A DNA stretch of 21,223 bases from Candidatus Aminicenantota bacterium. GTDB taxonomy: Bacteria > Acidobacteriota > Aminicenantia > Aminicenantales > Aminicenantaceae. The notes under the pieces were generated by a model, which was given only the letters and a program-made list of their open reading frames with translations, made no database searches and was not told the origin of the DNA. Location of the stretch: positions 1-21,223 of the forward strand of contig JAFGNQ010000028.1 of the NCBI GenBank assembly GCA_016926925.1. Reading direction: 5' to 3'. Both the position numbers and the translations under genes were made by a program. Shown here one piece after another: positions 1-9,241 of the stretch (within the stretch, counting starts at the first letter, position 1; every line of letters starts with the position of its first letter).

Positions 1-62
1 ATATGCTCAGGCGACATCTTCTAAAATTGAAAACGGGATAACTCAAAAACGGATCCTTAAAT

Positions 63-620
63 ATGAGAACATTTGTGGCTTTAGAGCTCAATCCTGAGAT
101 AAGGTCACATCTTTCCGAACTCATAGCTCTCCTCAGCTGTAGTCAATCGAATATCAAGTGGGTGCGCGAAGAAGGGATGCATTTAACGCTCAAGTTTCTT
201 GGGGAAATTCCGGACAAACGGATATCAGAGATAAAGACAGCGATTCAAGAGGCATGTGACGGACACCCATCATTCTCCCTCTCGTTCAAAGGAACAAGCA
301 CATTCCCCCATGCCTCCGTGTATCCACGGGTTTTCTGGGTCGGCATCGAAGAATGCAAAGCCCTCGCCGCCCTCCACAAAGATCTCGAAATCAAGCTTGC
401 GAAACTCCATTTCCCTAGAGAGAAAAGAAAATTCAGCCCTCATCTGACTCTCGGGAGAGTGAAGTCAAAAGAAAATCTCGAGCCTGTCTTGGACGAATTG
501 GAAAAACACCGCACTGCGGATTTCGGAAATTTATGCGTACAAAATGTTATATTCTTTAAAAGCACGCTGAAACCTTCAGGAGCCGAGTATACACGGATCG
601 CCGAGTTTCGACTGAAATGA
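63..620 (+). CDS. thpR: RNA 2',3'-cyclic phosphodiesterase (LigT/2H family)
   Basis: This 185-residue protein belongs to the 2H phosphoesterase superfamily, whose bacterial ThpR/LigT members hydrolyse 2',3'-cyclic phosphate ends of RNA in the cytoplasm. The two catalytic HxTx motifs are both present: HLTL at residues 40-43, followed by KFLGE, and HLTL at residues 127-130, followed by GRV. Their spacing and the total length are normal for the family, and the start MRTFVALEL is typical of the first beta strand. The stop codon overlaps the plsY start as ATGA, so the two genes are translationally coupled. Any promoter lies upstream of the window. ThpR often sits beside cinA and phospholipid genes, which fits the neighbours. 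The family assignment is secure; the physiological RNA substrate is not known from sequence. Confidence 0.93.
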   Translation: MRTFVALELNPEIRSHLSELIALLSCSQSNIKWVREEGMHLTLKFLGEIPDKRISEIKTAIQEACDGHPSFSLSFKGTSTFPHASVYPRVFWVGIEECKALAALHKDLEIKLAKLHFPREKRKFSPHLTLGRVKSKENLEPVLDELEKHRTADFGNLCVQNVIFFKSTLKPSGAEYTRIAEFRLK

Positions 621-1207
621 CTATCATTTATGCCCTGCTCTCCTACATGTTCGGCGCTATCCCTACGGGATATATCATCTTCAGGTTAACAGAAAAAGAC
701 GATATCCGCAGATATGGAAGCCAAGCAACAGGTGCCACGAATGTTTTGCGCTTGAAAGGCTGGAAATACGGTGTTCCCGTCGGGATTGCCGATGTAAGCA
801 AGGGTTTTTTGCCTGTAGCTCTCGCTATGAAAATTTTTTCCGATGAACGGATCGCCCTCCTGTGCGGGTTTTTAGCCGTACTTGGTCATTGTTATCCCGT
901 TTTTATCAGATTCAGGGGAGGAAAGGGCGTCGCGTCGGCGGCCGGTGTTTTTCTTGCCATCGCTCCCCTGTTTGTTTTGATGTGCGCAGGAATTTTTTTG
1001 GCAAGCGTATTGATCACCCGCTTTGTCTCACTAGGATCGCTTCTGGCGATGGGCTCGTTTCCTTTAATTGTGTTGCTATTCGAAGGTAATGGCAACGTCG
1101 CCTTCATGGGCATGTGTGTTTTTATCTTGATTTTACTAAGGCATAAGGGGAATATCCAGCGTCTAATCGCAGGGAACGAAAGGAAAATTGGAGAAAAAAA
1201 AATATGA
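617..1207 (+). CDS. plsY: Acyl-phosphate:glycerol-3-phosphate acyltransferase
   Basis: PlsY is an integral membrane enzyme that transfers an acyl group from acyl phosphate to glycerol-3-phosphate, giving lysophosphatidic acid, the first step of phospholipid synthesis. The 196 residues contain the family motifs in order: FGAIPTGYI in the first membrane segment, GSQATGATNVLRLKG, ADVSKGFLPV, and the glycine-rich GHCYPVFIRFRGGKGVASA loop. Several hydrophobic stretches fit the usual multi-pass topology. The start overlaps the thpR stop by four bases and the stop overlaps the gpsA start by four bases, so the three genes form one coupled transcript. GpsA, directly downstream, makes the glycerol-3-phosphate used here. 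Length and motifs are complete. Confidence 0.95.
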   Translation: MTIIYALLSYMFGAIPTGYIIFRLTEKDDIRRYGSQATGATNVLRLKGWKYGVPVGIADVSKGFLPVALAMKIFSDERIALLCGFLAVLGHCYPVFIRFRGGKGVASAAGVFLAIAPLFVLMCAGIFLASVLITRFVSLGSLLAMGSFPLIVLLFEGNGNVAFMGMCVFILILLRHKGNIQRLIAGNERKIGEKKI

Positions 1208-2199
1208 AAGCAGCTGTGATCGGTGGCGGAAGCTGGGGAAGTGCCTTCGCCCTCCACCTCGGTCGCCAAAACATCCCAACCTACCTCTGGATTCGTGAAG
1301 CAGATATTTTCGAAGAAGCCCAACGTTATAGAGAAAACAAGACTTTTCTTCCGGGGGCTGTATTCCCTCCAGCGGTGACCTTCAGCAATGACTTGAGAGA
1401 GAGTGTCACATCCTGTGAGATTGTCTTTGTTGCTGTTCCTTCCCAGTTTTTCAGGAACGTGTTCACGCAGCTGCAGCCTCTTCTCTCTTCCGAGCAAACC
1501 GTCGTGAGTTTGACGAAAGGCATCGAAGAAAATACGCTGAAAAGAATGAGTGAAGTAATGACGGAGGTTTTTTCTCCACAAATCAAACCCAAGCTTGCCG
1601 TTTTGTCTGGTCCCAGTTTTGCCCGGGAAGTTGCGGAATCGCATCCCACTGCTGTTGTCGTCGCATCCGAGAATTTGGATTTGGCCAAAAAAGTTCAGGT
1701 TTTTGTTTCGGGCTCTTATTTCCGCAGCTATACTTCCGATGATGTCCTGGGCGTAGAATTGGCCGGATCACTCAAAAATGTCATTGCCCTTGCTGCCGGA
1801 ATATCGGATGGTCTCCAATTCGGTGATAATTCCAGGGCAGCGCTCATCACCAGAGGATTGGCGGAAATAACGCGATTAGGCCAAAGCCTCGGTGCGAAAA
1901 AAGAGACCTTTGCAGGACTGGCCGGCGTCGGGGATCTGGTTCTTACATGCACCGGGAAGTTGAGCCGCAATCATTTTGTCGGCTATGAAATCGGTCAAGG
2001 AAAACGGCTGGAAGATATCGTATCCCGAATGAAGATGATTGCAGAAGGCATTCGGACCACCCTGTCCGGCAGACAGCTGTCCATGCGTGAAAGAGTAGAA
2101 ATGCCCATTTTTGAACAGGCCTATCTTGTTCTCTACAAGAACAAGGACCCGCGGACTGCGCTTCAAGATTTGATGTCGAGAAAACTGAAAAACGAATGA
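1204..2199 (+). CDS. gpsA: NAD(P)+-dependent glycerol-3-phosphate dehydrogenase
   Basis: GpsA reduces dihydroxyacetone phosphate to sn-glycerol-3-phosphate with NAD(P)H, supplying phospholipid synthesis. The 331-residue protein starts with the Rossmann dinucleotide-binding motif GGGSWGSA (about residues 7-14). It then has LTKGIE, the SGPSFAREV segment, the catalytic-lysine region AGSLKNVIALAAG (Lys191), and the substrate-binding GDNSRAALITRGLAEI and GVGDLVLTCTG signatures. Length is standard. The ATG overlaps the plsY stop as ATGA, so the pair is coupled and functionally linked: product of one, substrate of the other. No truncation or missing key residue was seen. Confidence 0.96.
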   Translation: MKAAVIGGGSWGSAFALHLGRQNIPTYLWIREADIFEEAQRYRENKTFLPGAVFPPAVTFSNDLRESVTSCEIVFVAVPSQFFRNVFTQLQPLLSSEQTVVSLTKGIEENTLKRMSEVMTEVFSPQIKPKLAVLSGPSFAREVAESHPTAVVVASENLDLAKKVQVFVSGSYFRSYTSDDVLGVELAGSLKNVIALAAGISDGLQFGDNSRAALITRGLAEITRLGQSLGAKKETFAGLAGVGDLVLTCTGKLSRNHFVGYEIGQGKRLEDIVSRMKMIAEGIRTTLSGRQLSMRERVEMPIFEQAYLVLYKNKDPRTALQDLMSRKLKNE

Positions 2200-2221
2200 A
2201 ATTTACGGGAAGGAGACGCCA

Positions 2222-2980
2222 ATGAAAATGAAGACAACCGTCCTTGTAATGATGTGCATGGTTCTTTCATTCTGTGCCTCACCGGAAAAAAAGCTACAGA
2301 GACAGCGTCAAAAAGATCCGCGGTATCAGTACAACCTGGCGTTGTTTTATTTGAATAACGGTAATCCGGACGAAGCCATTAAATACTTCCAAAAAAGCAT
2401 CTCTCTCGACTCACAGCATTTTCTCTCCTATAACGGAATGGGAATCGCCTACCTGATGAAGGTGCAATTCGAACTTGCCATCAAATATTTTGAAAAGTGT
2501 CTCAAAATCAATCCAACACTCACAGAGGCTCACAATTACCTGGGAACGGCATATCAGGAAATTGGGCTTATCGATAAGGCCGAAAAAGAATACCGCACTG
2601 CCACAGAAGATTTGAACTATCAATCGAGAGAGCTCCCATTCTACAATCTCGCCAGGCTCTATTTTACGCAAAACCGGTTCGAGGACGCTCTCTACTATGT
2701 GCAAAAATCCATTGAAGCCAACTCGCAACTGGTAATGGCACACAACTTGAGAGGGGTCATTTTCGAGCGCATAGAAGACTACGAGGCGGCCATCGACAGC
2801 TACAAAAGGGGTCTTAAAATTTCAGAGGATGATATCGATCTCAAATTCAATCTCGCGGTAGCCTATTTCAAAAATAAAGAATACGAACTGGCAAAAGAAT
2901 TCTTCGATCAGATTTATTCGGGTGCGGAGCTGGAAATGAAGAAACAGATAGACGGCTATAGAAAGATGATGAAACAATAA
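2222..2980 (+). CDS. TPR-repeat probable lipoprotein (PilF/PilW-like)
   Basis: This 252-residue protein begins with a short hydrophobic signal ending in L-S-F-C at residues 15-18, a lipobox-like site with an unusual phenylalanine just before the cysteine. The rest is a run of about six tetratricopeptide repeats, with typical patterns such as YNLALFYLNNGNPDEAIKYF, YNGMGIAYLMKVQFELAIKYF and NLAVAYFKNKEYELAKEFF. The architecture matches PilF/PilW-type outer-membrane pilotins and other TPR scaffold lipoproteins, so a protein-binding role at the envelope is likely, but the partner cannot be named. A strong AAGGAG site precedes the ATG and the gene lies 22 bases after gpsA, so it is probably co-transcribed. 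It converges with ahcY, leaving six bases between them. Confidence 0.8.
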   Translation: MKMKTTVLVMMCMVLSFCASPEKKLQRQRQKDPRYQYNLALFYLNNGNPDEAIKYFQKSISLDSQHFLSYNGMGIAYLMKVQFELAIKYFEKCLKINPTLTEAHNYLGTAYQEIGLIDKAEKEYRTATEDLNYQSRELPFYNLARLYFTQNRFEDALYYVQKSIEANSQLVMAHNLRGVIFERIEDYEAAIDSYKRGLKISEDDIDLKFNLAVAYFKNKEYELAKEFFDQIYSGAELEMKKQIDGYRKMMKQ

Positions 2981-2986
2981 TCCAGA

Positions 2987-4309
<1,323 letters not shown>

Positions 4310-4333
4310 CTACGGGATGCATGTCCGGAACTA

Positions 4334-5500
4334 TCATAACCCGGCTTCGTTTTTCAGCAGCTCTGCCTTGTCGGTTCTTTCCCAATTGAAGCCAGCATCC
4401 TCTCTCCCGAAGTGTCCGTACGCAGCCGTATTTTTGTAAATGGGCCTTAACAGGTCAAGGGTTTCGATCATCCCTTTAGGTGAAAGTTCGAAGTGGCTTC
4501 GAATCAATTCCTTGATTTTGTCCTCGCTCACTTTTGATGTCCCGAACGTCTCAACCATGACCGATACGGGATGCGCAACTCCGATCGCATACGCTATCTG
4601 TACTTCCAGCTTGTCCGCCAGGCCGGCAGCAACAAGGTTTTTTGCGACATAGCGTGCCATATAAGATCCGGAGCGATCTACTTTGGAGGGATCTTTCCCG
4701 GAAAAACATCCTCCGCCGTGACTGCCCACACCTCCGTAGGTGTCAACAATAATTTTACGTCCCGTCAACCCCGTATCTGCAAAGGGGCCCCCACGGCTGA
4801 AACGCCCCGTCTCGTTGATGTATATCTTGGTGTTTGTATCGACCATATGTCCGGGTATAATTTCCTGGATGACGTATCGTTTAAGATCTTCTCTCAAGTT
4901 CTCTATTTTCACTTTTTCATCATGTTGAGCGGCTAGAACTACGGCATCGACTCTTTTGGGAGCATTGCCGTCGTATTCGATCGTGACTTGGGATTTCCCG
5001 TCCGGGCGGAGATAAGGCAGCGTTTTTTTTCGCCGGAGCTGACTCAATCGCTTGACCAGTTTGTGAGCCAGCATAATGGGCAGCGGCATCAACTCGGGAG
5101 TCTCCCGACAGGCATAGCCGAACATGATTCCCTGGTCGCCGGCACCCTGTTCATGTTCTTTTTCCTCATTGACTCCCATGGCAATATCTGGAGATTGTTC
5201 ATGTATGGACGAAATAACACAACAGGTCTCATAATCGAAACCATACTTAGCCCGTGTATACCCGATCTCTTTGACTGTATTGCGTACTACTGTTTGAAAA
5301 TCGCAGTAGCCTTGGCTCGTAATCTCTCCTGCAATGAGCACAAGCCCTGTCGTGACCAGCGTCTCACAGGCAACGCGACATTTCGGATCTTGCCGGATGA
5401 GGTCATCCAGAATTGCGTCTGAGATCTGATCACATATTTTATCCGGATGTCCTTCTGTTACCGATTCAGAAGTGAACAAATGTTTTCCTTCTTGACTCAT
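4334..5500 (-). CDS. metK: S-adenosylmethionine synthetase
   Basis: MetK makes S-adenosylmethionine from methionine and ATP. The 388-residue protein has all the family landmarks: [20 protein letters not shown] at the N-terminus, [13 protein letters not shown], the [20 protein letters not shown] signature, and the phosphate loop [16 protein letters not shown]. The open frame extends 48 codons further upstream to 5644, but that extension has no homology-like character and would overlap the divergent gene. A GGAG site six bases before ATG 5500 and the family's usual N-terminus ([13 protein letters not shown]) fix the start here. It is followed by ahcY on the same strand and divergently flanks the RsbW-like gene. 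Confidence 0.96.
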   Translation of the reverse strand: MSQEGKHLFTSESVTEGHPDKICDQISDAILDDLIRQDPKCRVACETLVTTGLVLIAGEITSQGYCDFQTVVRNTVKEIGYTRAKYGFDYETCCVISSIHEQSPDIAMGVNEEKEHEQGAGDQGIMFGYACRETPELMPLPIMLAHKLVKRLSQLRRKKTLPYLRPDGKSQVTIEYDGNAPKRVDAVVLAAQHDEKVKIENLREDLKRYVIQEIIPGHMVDTNTKIYINETGRFSRGGPFADTGLTGRKIIVDTYGGVGSHGGGCFSGKDPSKVDRSGSYMARYVAKNLVAAGLADKLEVQIAYAIGVAHPVSVMVETFGTSKVSEDKIKELIRSHFELSPKGMIETLDLLRPIYKNTAAYGHFGREDAGFNWERTDKAELLKNEAGL

Positions 5501-5576
5501 GAGCATCTCCGTTATACTGGATTTATCCGATAAGCACAAAAAAGTAACACAAAAAGAATGACTTTGCAATGACCAT

Positions 5577-5604
5577 TTGATAGAATTCCAAAGGCTAATA
5601 TGAC
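5577..5604 (+). promoter_or_regulatory. Candidate sigma70-type promoter for the RsbW-like gene
   Basis: A TTGATA box at 5577-5582 and a TATGAC box at 5599-5604 are separated by 16 bases. The expected transcription start near 5611 leaves a leader of about 24 bases before ATG 5635. It lies in the 134-base divergent region between metK and the RsbW-like gene. The match is by eye only and the -10 box is imperfect. Confidence 0.4.
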
Positions 5605-5634
5605 AATATGTTCCATAAACGTCGAACCTGAAGA

Positions 5635-6036
5635 ATGGAAGCAATCAAAGTCGAAAGCGATCTCAGCGAGATCAACAAAATAAGAGCTTACCTCAAAAGG
5701 AACCTCAATACCTTATCCATAACGGAGAAGGATTATTACTCCATAGAACTGTCGCTTTTAGAAATTTGTATCAACATAATCCGTTATGCCTATCCGAATG
5801 AAAAAGGAGAAATCCGGGTAAGAACTTGGAATGAGCCCGGTAAAATTATATTGGAAGTCAGTGATGATGGAATCCCCTTTGATCCTAGAAAAACAGACGA
5901 TCCCGACCTTGAAGAAATGATTTCCGGAGGGAAAAAAGGCGGGATGGGGATCTTTCTTGCTCGCAAACTCATGGATGGATTTGACTACAGGCGTAAGAAC
6001 GGCAAGAATGTGGTGACTTTGGTTAAACGGATCTAA
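5635..6036 (+). CDS. RsbW-like anti-sigma factor / serine kinase (HATPase_c_2)
   Basis: This 133-residue single-domain protein has the GHKL ATPase fold used by anti-sigma kinases of the RsbW/SpoIIAB class. The N box is [12 protein letters not shown] (Glu43, Asn47), the G1 box is [10 protein letters not shown] (Asp78, Gly80 region), and the G2 box is [17 protein letters not shown] (about residues 98-114). Known family members bind a sigma factor or other target and phosphorylate a STAS-domain antagonist on serine, with a PP2C phosphatase reversing this. No sigma factor or antagonist is adjacent; the nearest STAS and PP2C genes are at 14003 and 19448. The gene stands alone between metK and a ribbon-helix-helix gene. 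The family is clear; the target is not. Confidence 0.87.
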   Translation: MEAIKVESDLSEINKIRAYLKRNLNTLSITEKDYYSIELSLLEICINIIRYAYPNEKGEIRVRTWNEPGKIILEVSDDGIPFDPRKTDDPDLEEMISGGKKGGMGIFLARKLMDGFDYRRKNGKNVVTLVKRI

Positions 6037-6089
6037 TCGGTCTATTCAAACTCGGATTTTTCAAGCAAAAACGGAGACATCCTTTTTGC

Positions 6090-6119
6090 TTGACAACAAT
6101 TCGCCTATTCGTGTAAATT
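6090..6119 (+). promoter_or_regulatory. Candidate sigma70-type promoter for the ribbon-helix-helix gene
   Basis: A perfect TTGACA at 6090-6095 is followed after 18 bases by TAAATT at 6114-6119, with a G at 6113. The start of transcription would fall near 6126, just ahead of the AGGAG ribosome site at 6131-6135. A short inverted repeat (ACTC at 6123-6126, GAGT at 6133-6136) spans the start region and could be an operator for the encoded DNA-binding protein, although four-base arms are weak evidence. Confidence 0.55.
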
Positions 6120-6141
6120 GAGACTCTCATAGGAGTGCCAT

Positions 6142-6396
6142 ATGAGTGCATTGAAAGTCAATCCGAGAGAGAGCAAAGTTACCATCAAAATCCCGAGGAA
6201 CCTCTATAACCGGATTTCCGAAATCGTAAGAGGAAGTGGTTTTAACTCTGTGACCGATTTTGTGGTATACGTCCTCCGGGATTTGGTCTCGACCGATATC
6301 CGAATCCGCGAAAACGAAAAGCCCGAGGATATCGCTTTAAGCAAAGAAGAAATTCAAGCTATCAAGAAAAGGCTCAAATCCCTCGGCTATCTTTAA
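6142..6396 (+). CDS. Small ribbon-helix-helix (CopG/Arc-type) DNA-binding protein
   Basis: This 84-residue protein has an N-terminal strand SKVTIKIPRNLYNRI followed by two short helices (SEIVRGSGFNSVTDFVVYVLRDLVS), the pattern of a ribbon-helix-helix dimer that contacts DNA through the paired strands. The C-terminal tail is charged and ends KEEIQAIKKRLKSLGYL, a helix often seen on such small regulators. A good AGGAG site lies six bases before the ATG and a recognisable promoter precedes it. No toxin gene follows, so an antitoxin role is unlikely. The next gene, sat, begins 88 bases downstream after a palindrome, so a local regulatory role over sat-cysC or itself is possible but unproven. Confidence 0.75.
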   Translation: MSALKVNPRESKVTIKIPRNLYNRISEIVRGSGFNSVTDFVVYVLRDLVSTDIRIRENEKPEDIALSKEEIQAIKKRLKSLGYL

Positions 6397-6430
6397 TTGA
6401 TTTCGCATCTCTTGTGTCTCTTCGAAAAAC

Positions 6431-6451
6431 CGCCGTTCCATGGAATTGGCG
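6431..6451. promoter_or_regulatory. Palindrome between the ribbon-helix-helix gene and sat
   Basis: A perfect ten-base palindrome TTCCATGGAA at 6436-6445 is flanked by CGCC at 6431-6434 and GGCG at 6448-6451, making an extended, slightly asymmetric inverted repeat. It ends 33 bases before the sat start codon. It could be an operator, for example for the preceding ribbon-helix-helix protein, or an RNA hairpin in the sat leader. It is not followed by a T-run, so it is not a classical terminator. Confidence 0.45.
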
Positions 6452-6484
6452 TAATGTCCGAAATGAAATGATGAGGAGGTCCAT

Positions 6485-7651
6485 ATGAAAACTAAACTCA
6501 CACCGCCTCATGGAGGCAAATTGAATCCCCTTCTTCTTGAGAGTGAAGAGCTTGCGGCGACGCTAAAAAGAGCGCAATCCCTCCCACAGGTTCGGCTCTC
6601 ATCTAGAGAGACTTCAGACCTTATCATGATGGCGATCGGAGCTTTCAGCCCGATTGAAGGCTTTATGGGAAAAGAGGATTACTCGCGAGTTGTCCACGAA
6701 ATGCGTCTTGCAGACGGAACCCTATGGCCGATACCCATCACCTTATCCGTGAGTGAAACGGAATCCGAAAATCTTCCGATCGGATCGGATATCGCTCTTG
6801 TCAGTGCTGAAGACAATATGGTGATGGGAACGATGACCGTTAAGCAAAAATTCCGCTATGACAAAAAGCTCGAGGCTGAACATGTCTTCCGAACTGCCGA
6901 TGAAGCTCATCCGGGCGTAGCCAAAGTCTATGCCCAACAGGACATCCTTCTCGCCGGACCGGTGAAAGCCGTCAGCGAAGGTCCTTACCCCGCTCTTTAT
7001 GGAAAAAAGTATGGGAGACCTGCAGAAACACGCTCTCTCTTCGAAGAAAAAGGATGGGCTACCATAGCCGCATTTCAAACCAGAAATCCCATTCACAGAA
7101 GTCACGAATACTGCACAAAAATTGCCCTCGAAGTGTGTGACGGACTGTTAATACATCCCTTGGTAGGGAAGCTCAAAGAAGATGATATTCCTGCGGACGT
7201 CCGTATGAAATGTTATGACGTTCTGCTCCGTAATTATTATCCCGATGACAGGGTTGTTCTCAAGGTCTACCCCATGGAGATGCGTTATGGCGGCCCAAGA
7301 GAAGCCCTCCTTCATGCCATTTTCCGCCAAAACTTCGGGTGCAGCCATTTGATCGTGGGAAGAGACCATGCCGGTGTCGGCAGCTATTACGGGCCCTTCG
7401 ATGCGCAGAAAATATTTGACGAAATTAACGAGGAGGACCTTTTCATAAAGCCATTGAAAATCGACTGGACATTCTGGTGTCACAAATGTGACGGGATGGC
7501 GTCAATGAAAACCTGCCCTCATTCTAAAGACGACAGGGTGCTCATCAGCGGAACGAAGCTGCGCGAAATGCTGGCCTCCGGCAAGGAACCTCCAAAAGAA
7601 TTCAGCCGCCCGGAAGTGGTCCGAATCCTGATGGACTACTATCACCGCTAG
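6485..7651 (+). CDS. sat: Sulfate adenylyltransferase (ATP sulfurylase)
   Basis: Sat joins ATP and sulfate to give adenosine 5'-phosphosulfate (APS) and pyrophosphate. The 388-residue protein is the homomeric, single-chain type rather than CysD/CysN. It has the substrate motif [12 protein letters not shown], the [17 protein letters not shown] signature, and a [15 protein letters not shown] zinc-binding segment near the C-terminus found in many bacterial and archaeal members. A near-perfect AGGAGGT lies just upstream of the ATG. cysC follows after 16 bases, so the two enzymes probably act in sequence from one transcript. Dissimilatory sulfate reducers also use this type, but no aprAB, dsr or assimilatory reductase gene is visible in the window, so direction and purpose cannot be fixed from the sequence. 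Confidence 0.95.
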   Translation: MKTKLTPPHGGKLNPLLLESEELAATLKRAQSLPQVRLSSRETSDLIMMAIGAFSPIEGFMGKEDYSRVVHEMRLADGTLWPIPITLSVSETESENLPIGSDIALVSAEDNMVMGTMTVKQKFRYDKKLEAEHVFRTADEAHPGVAKVYAQQDILLAGPVKAVSEGPYPALYGKKYGRPAETRSLFEEKGWATIAAFQTRNPIHRSHEYCTKIALEVCDGLLIHPLVGKLKEDDIPADVRMKCYDVLLRNYYPDDRVVLKVYPMEMRYGGPREALLHAIFRQNFGCSHLIVGRDHAGVGSYYGPFDAQKIFDEINEEDLFIKPLKIDWTFWCHKCDGMASMKTCPHSKDDRVLISGTKLREMLASGKEPPKEFSRPEVVRILMDYYHR

Positions 7652-7667
7652 AGAGGGAGATAAGAAA

Positions 7668-8273
7668 ATGACGATTCAAAAAGCAAAGAACATCACCTGG
7701 CACCAAGGGACGATCGCCAAGCAAGACCGTGAGCGGCTCTTGCAGCAGAAAGGCATTGTCATCTGGTTTACCGGACTTTCCTCATCAGGGAAATCTACCA
7801 TAGCCCGCGCGGTAGAAGAGAGCCTTTTCGAACGAGGGCACCTGGCTTACGTTTTGGACGGTGACAACATTCGACACGGGCTGAACAAAAATTTGGGTTT
7901 TTCACCTGAGGACAGAGAGGAAAACATACGGCGTATCGGGGAAGTTGCTAAACTTTTTGCCGATGCCGGTTTTATCGCCATGACTGCTTTTATCTCGCCT
8001 TACCGGGGGGACAGAGACAAAGCGAGATCTCTCCTCCCCGATGGAGAATTCATTGAGGTATTTGTCAAAGTGTCGCTGAACCAGGCTGAGGAAAGAGATC
8101 CCAAAGGGCTTTACAAGAAAGCACGGGCGGGAGAAATCCCGGAATTCACGGGAATTTCCGCTCCTTACGAAGAACCGGTCAATCCGGAAATCACGGTTGA
8201 TACCGACGAACTGGACATCGAACAATCACGCGATTTGGTCATCCGCTATCTGGAGCAGAAACAGGTTATCTGA
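7668..8273 (+). CDS. cysC: Adenylylsulfate (APS) kinase
   Basis: CysC phosphorylates APS at the 3' position to give PAPS, the sulfonate donor for sulfotransferases and a substrate for PAPS reductases. The 201-residue protein has the P-loop GLSSSGKST at residues 36-44, the APS-binding segment [16 protein letters not shown] with [16 protein letters not shown], and the SPYRGDR and [19 protein letters not shown] segments. Length is normal for a stand-alone kinase. It lies 16 bases after sat. It converges with the secreted kinase-like gene at 8286, leaving only 12 bases; a weak five-base hairpin (8281-8295) there is not a convincing terminator. Confidence 0.95.
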   Translation: MTIQKAKNITWHQGTIAKQDRERLLQQKGIVIWFTGLSSSGKSTIARAVEESLFERGHLAYVLDGDNIRHGLNKNLGFSPEDREENIRRIGEVAKLFADAGFIAMTAFISPYRGDRDKARSLLPDGEFIEVFVKVSLNQAEERDPKGLYKKARAGEIPEFTGISAPYEEPVNPEITVDTDELDIEQSRDLVIRYLEQKQVI

Positions 8274-8285
8274 CTGGACGTCTGT

Positions 8286-9116
8286 TCAATACAGAACTTT
8301 GTCCTCGCCTAGTTCCTTGATCTTCTTTTCAACCCAGGTAACGATCAAATCCTTGCGAATGAGAACGGCTTCGATTTCTTTGTCCGTCAGGTATTCTCCG
8401 ACTGTTTCACGGAGAATGCCGTCATCCAGTGTTTTCAGTTTTTCATAAAAGGCTCTGGGCAGCTCTTTCATAAGCCTCGGGCCTTCATGGTATTTTTCAT
8501 CATAGATAAGCTTTTTTGTAAATTTTTTGTCTGTACGGAACGACCTGGAGTGGTCGATAAGAATCATCCGCCAATCATCCATGATCAAATATTGATTCTG
8601 ATGTCGGTCCTCATTGGCGATCAAGTTGTCGAATGCCCTCTGTAAATAAAGTGCTCTGTTCCAATAAAACACTTTGTATGAAGGAGTTTTGACGTCTTTC
8701 TCATATTTATCCTTCAAGCTCATCATGGCATCTATCCATATTTGACAGGAGCCCAAGTCTCCTTGGAAGCGCCTCTCGACGGTTGGAGGGACCATGTTCA
8801 ATCCCAAGTATTTATCGAGGCGGTAGGCGGCTATCTCCCATTTCCAGCTTTCCATAAAGCCCTTCATGCGGCCCTGCGGGTTTTTCCATATGGCCATCTT
8901 TGTGATTCCATCCTTTTCCATGGTTAGCCGCCACGGCCGTGTAACAGCTTCTCGTGCACTGAAGGGCTGCTCGGAATGAGTGATTTCCGCCTCCAAGAGA
9001 AAATTTTCCCATTTTGCTCGTTCCGCTATTTCTTCGGGTTTGAACTGCGTCCATGCAGGCAAGGCAGCTCCAAGCAAAAAGACAAAAATCCATAGCATGC
9101 CTCGATATTTGTTCAT
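8286..9116 (-). CDS. Secreted HipA/FAM20-like kinase-fold protein, copy 1
   Basis: This 276-residue protein starts with a Sec signal peptide (hydrophobic residues about 7-23, ending near AWTQ) and then a domain resembling the HipA/PI-kinase/FAM20C group. A likely ATP-binding lysine lies in AIWKNP (Lys78), the helix glutamate in EIAAYRLDKYLG (Glu94), a conserved LNMVPPTVER stretch follows, then the catalytic loop ANEDRHQNQ (Asn168, Asp170) and the metal-binding IDHSRSFR (Asp188). This order matches active members of the fold. GTG 9119 is an alternative start, but GGAGG lies six bases before ATG 9116. Two paralogues lie upstream on the same strand. The signal places it in the periplasm or outside, where substrates are unknown. 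The fold is assigned from motifs only. Confidence 0.68.
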   Translation of the reverse strand: MNKYRGMLWIFVFLLGAALPAWTQFKPEEIAERAKWENFLLEAEITHSEQPFSAREAVTRPWRLTMEKDGITKMAIWKNPQGRMKGFMESWKWEIAAYRLDKYLGLNMVPPTVERRFQGDLGSCQIWIDAMMSLKDKYEKDVKTPSYKVFYWNRALYLQRAFDNLIANEDRHQNQYLIMDDWRMILIDHSRSFRTDKKFTKKLIYDEKYHEGPRLMKELPRAFYEKLKTLDDGILRETVGEYLTDKEIEAVLIRKDLIVTWVEKKIKELGEDKVLY

Positions 9117-9165
9117 CACTTCCCTCCCTCGTTGTCCCTAATACATATTTTTATTATTCACGGTA

Positions 9166-9185
9166 TGATGCCTCCATAGGCATCA
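9166..9185. repeat. Perfect 8-bp inverted repeat between kinase-like copies 1 and 2
   Basis: The arms TGATGCCT (9166-9173) and AGGCATCA (9178-9185) are exact complements around the four-base loop CCAT. It lies in the 125-base gap between the two kinase-like genes, both read on the minus strand. No T-run follows on either strand, so a standard intrinsic terminator is unlikely. It could be an mRNA-processing or stability hairpin that sets unequal expression of the two genes, or a protein-binding site. Confidence 0.5.
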
Positions 9186-9241
9186 GCATCATCAAATCAT
9201 TCAAGCCGTTCCATCTAATGCGTTGGCGGCCTTCCATGACT

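Noticed and set aside
1..62. Possible 3' end of an upstream gene such as cinA.
   Set aside because: Two frames end within the first 41 bases, but too few residues remain to recognise a family.
892..1644. A 250-codon open frame on the minus strand opposite plsY and gpsA.
   Set aside because: It lies antisense to two well-recognised genes and its product has no family-like pattern.
5501..5634. A SAM riboswitch in front of metK.
   Set aside because: I found no paired P1 stem or kink-turn-like elements in this short leader; a covariance search with the SAM riboswitch models would settle it.
5501..5644. N-terminal extension of metK overlapping the RsbW-like start.
   Set aside because: The family N-terminus and a GGAG site six bases before ATG 5500 fix the shorter form.
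8281..8295. Hairpin TCTGT/ACAGA at the cysC and kinase-like convergence.
   Set aside because: Only five paired bases and no adequate T-run; not supported as a terminator.
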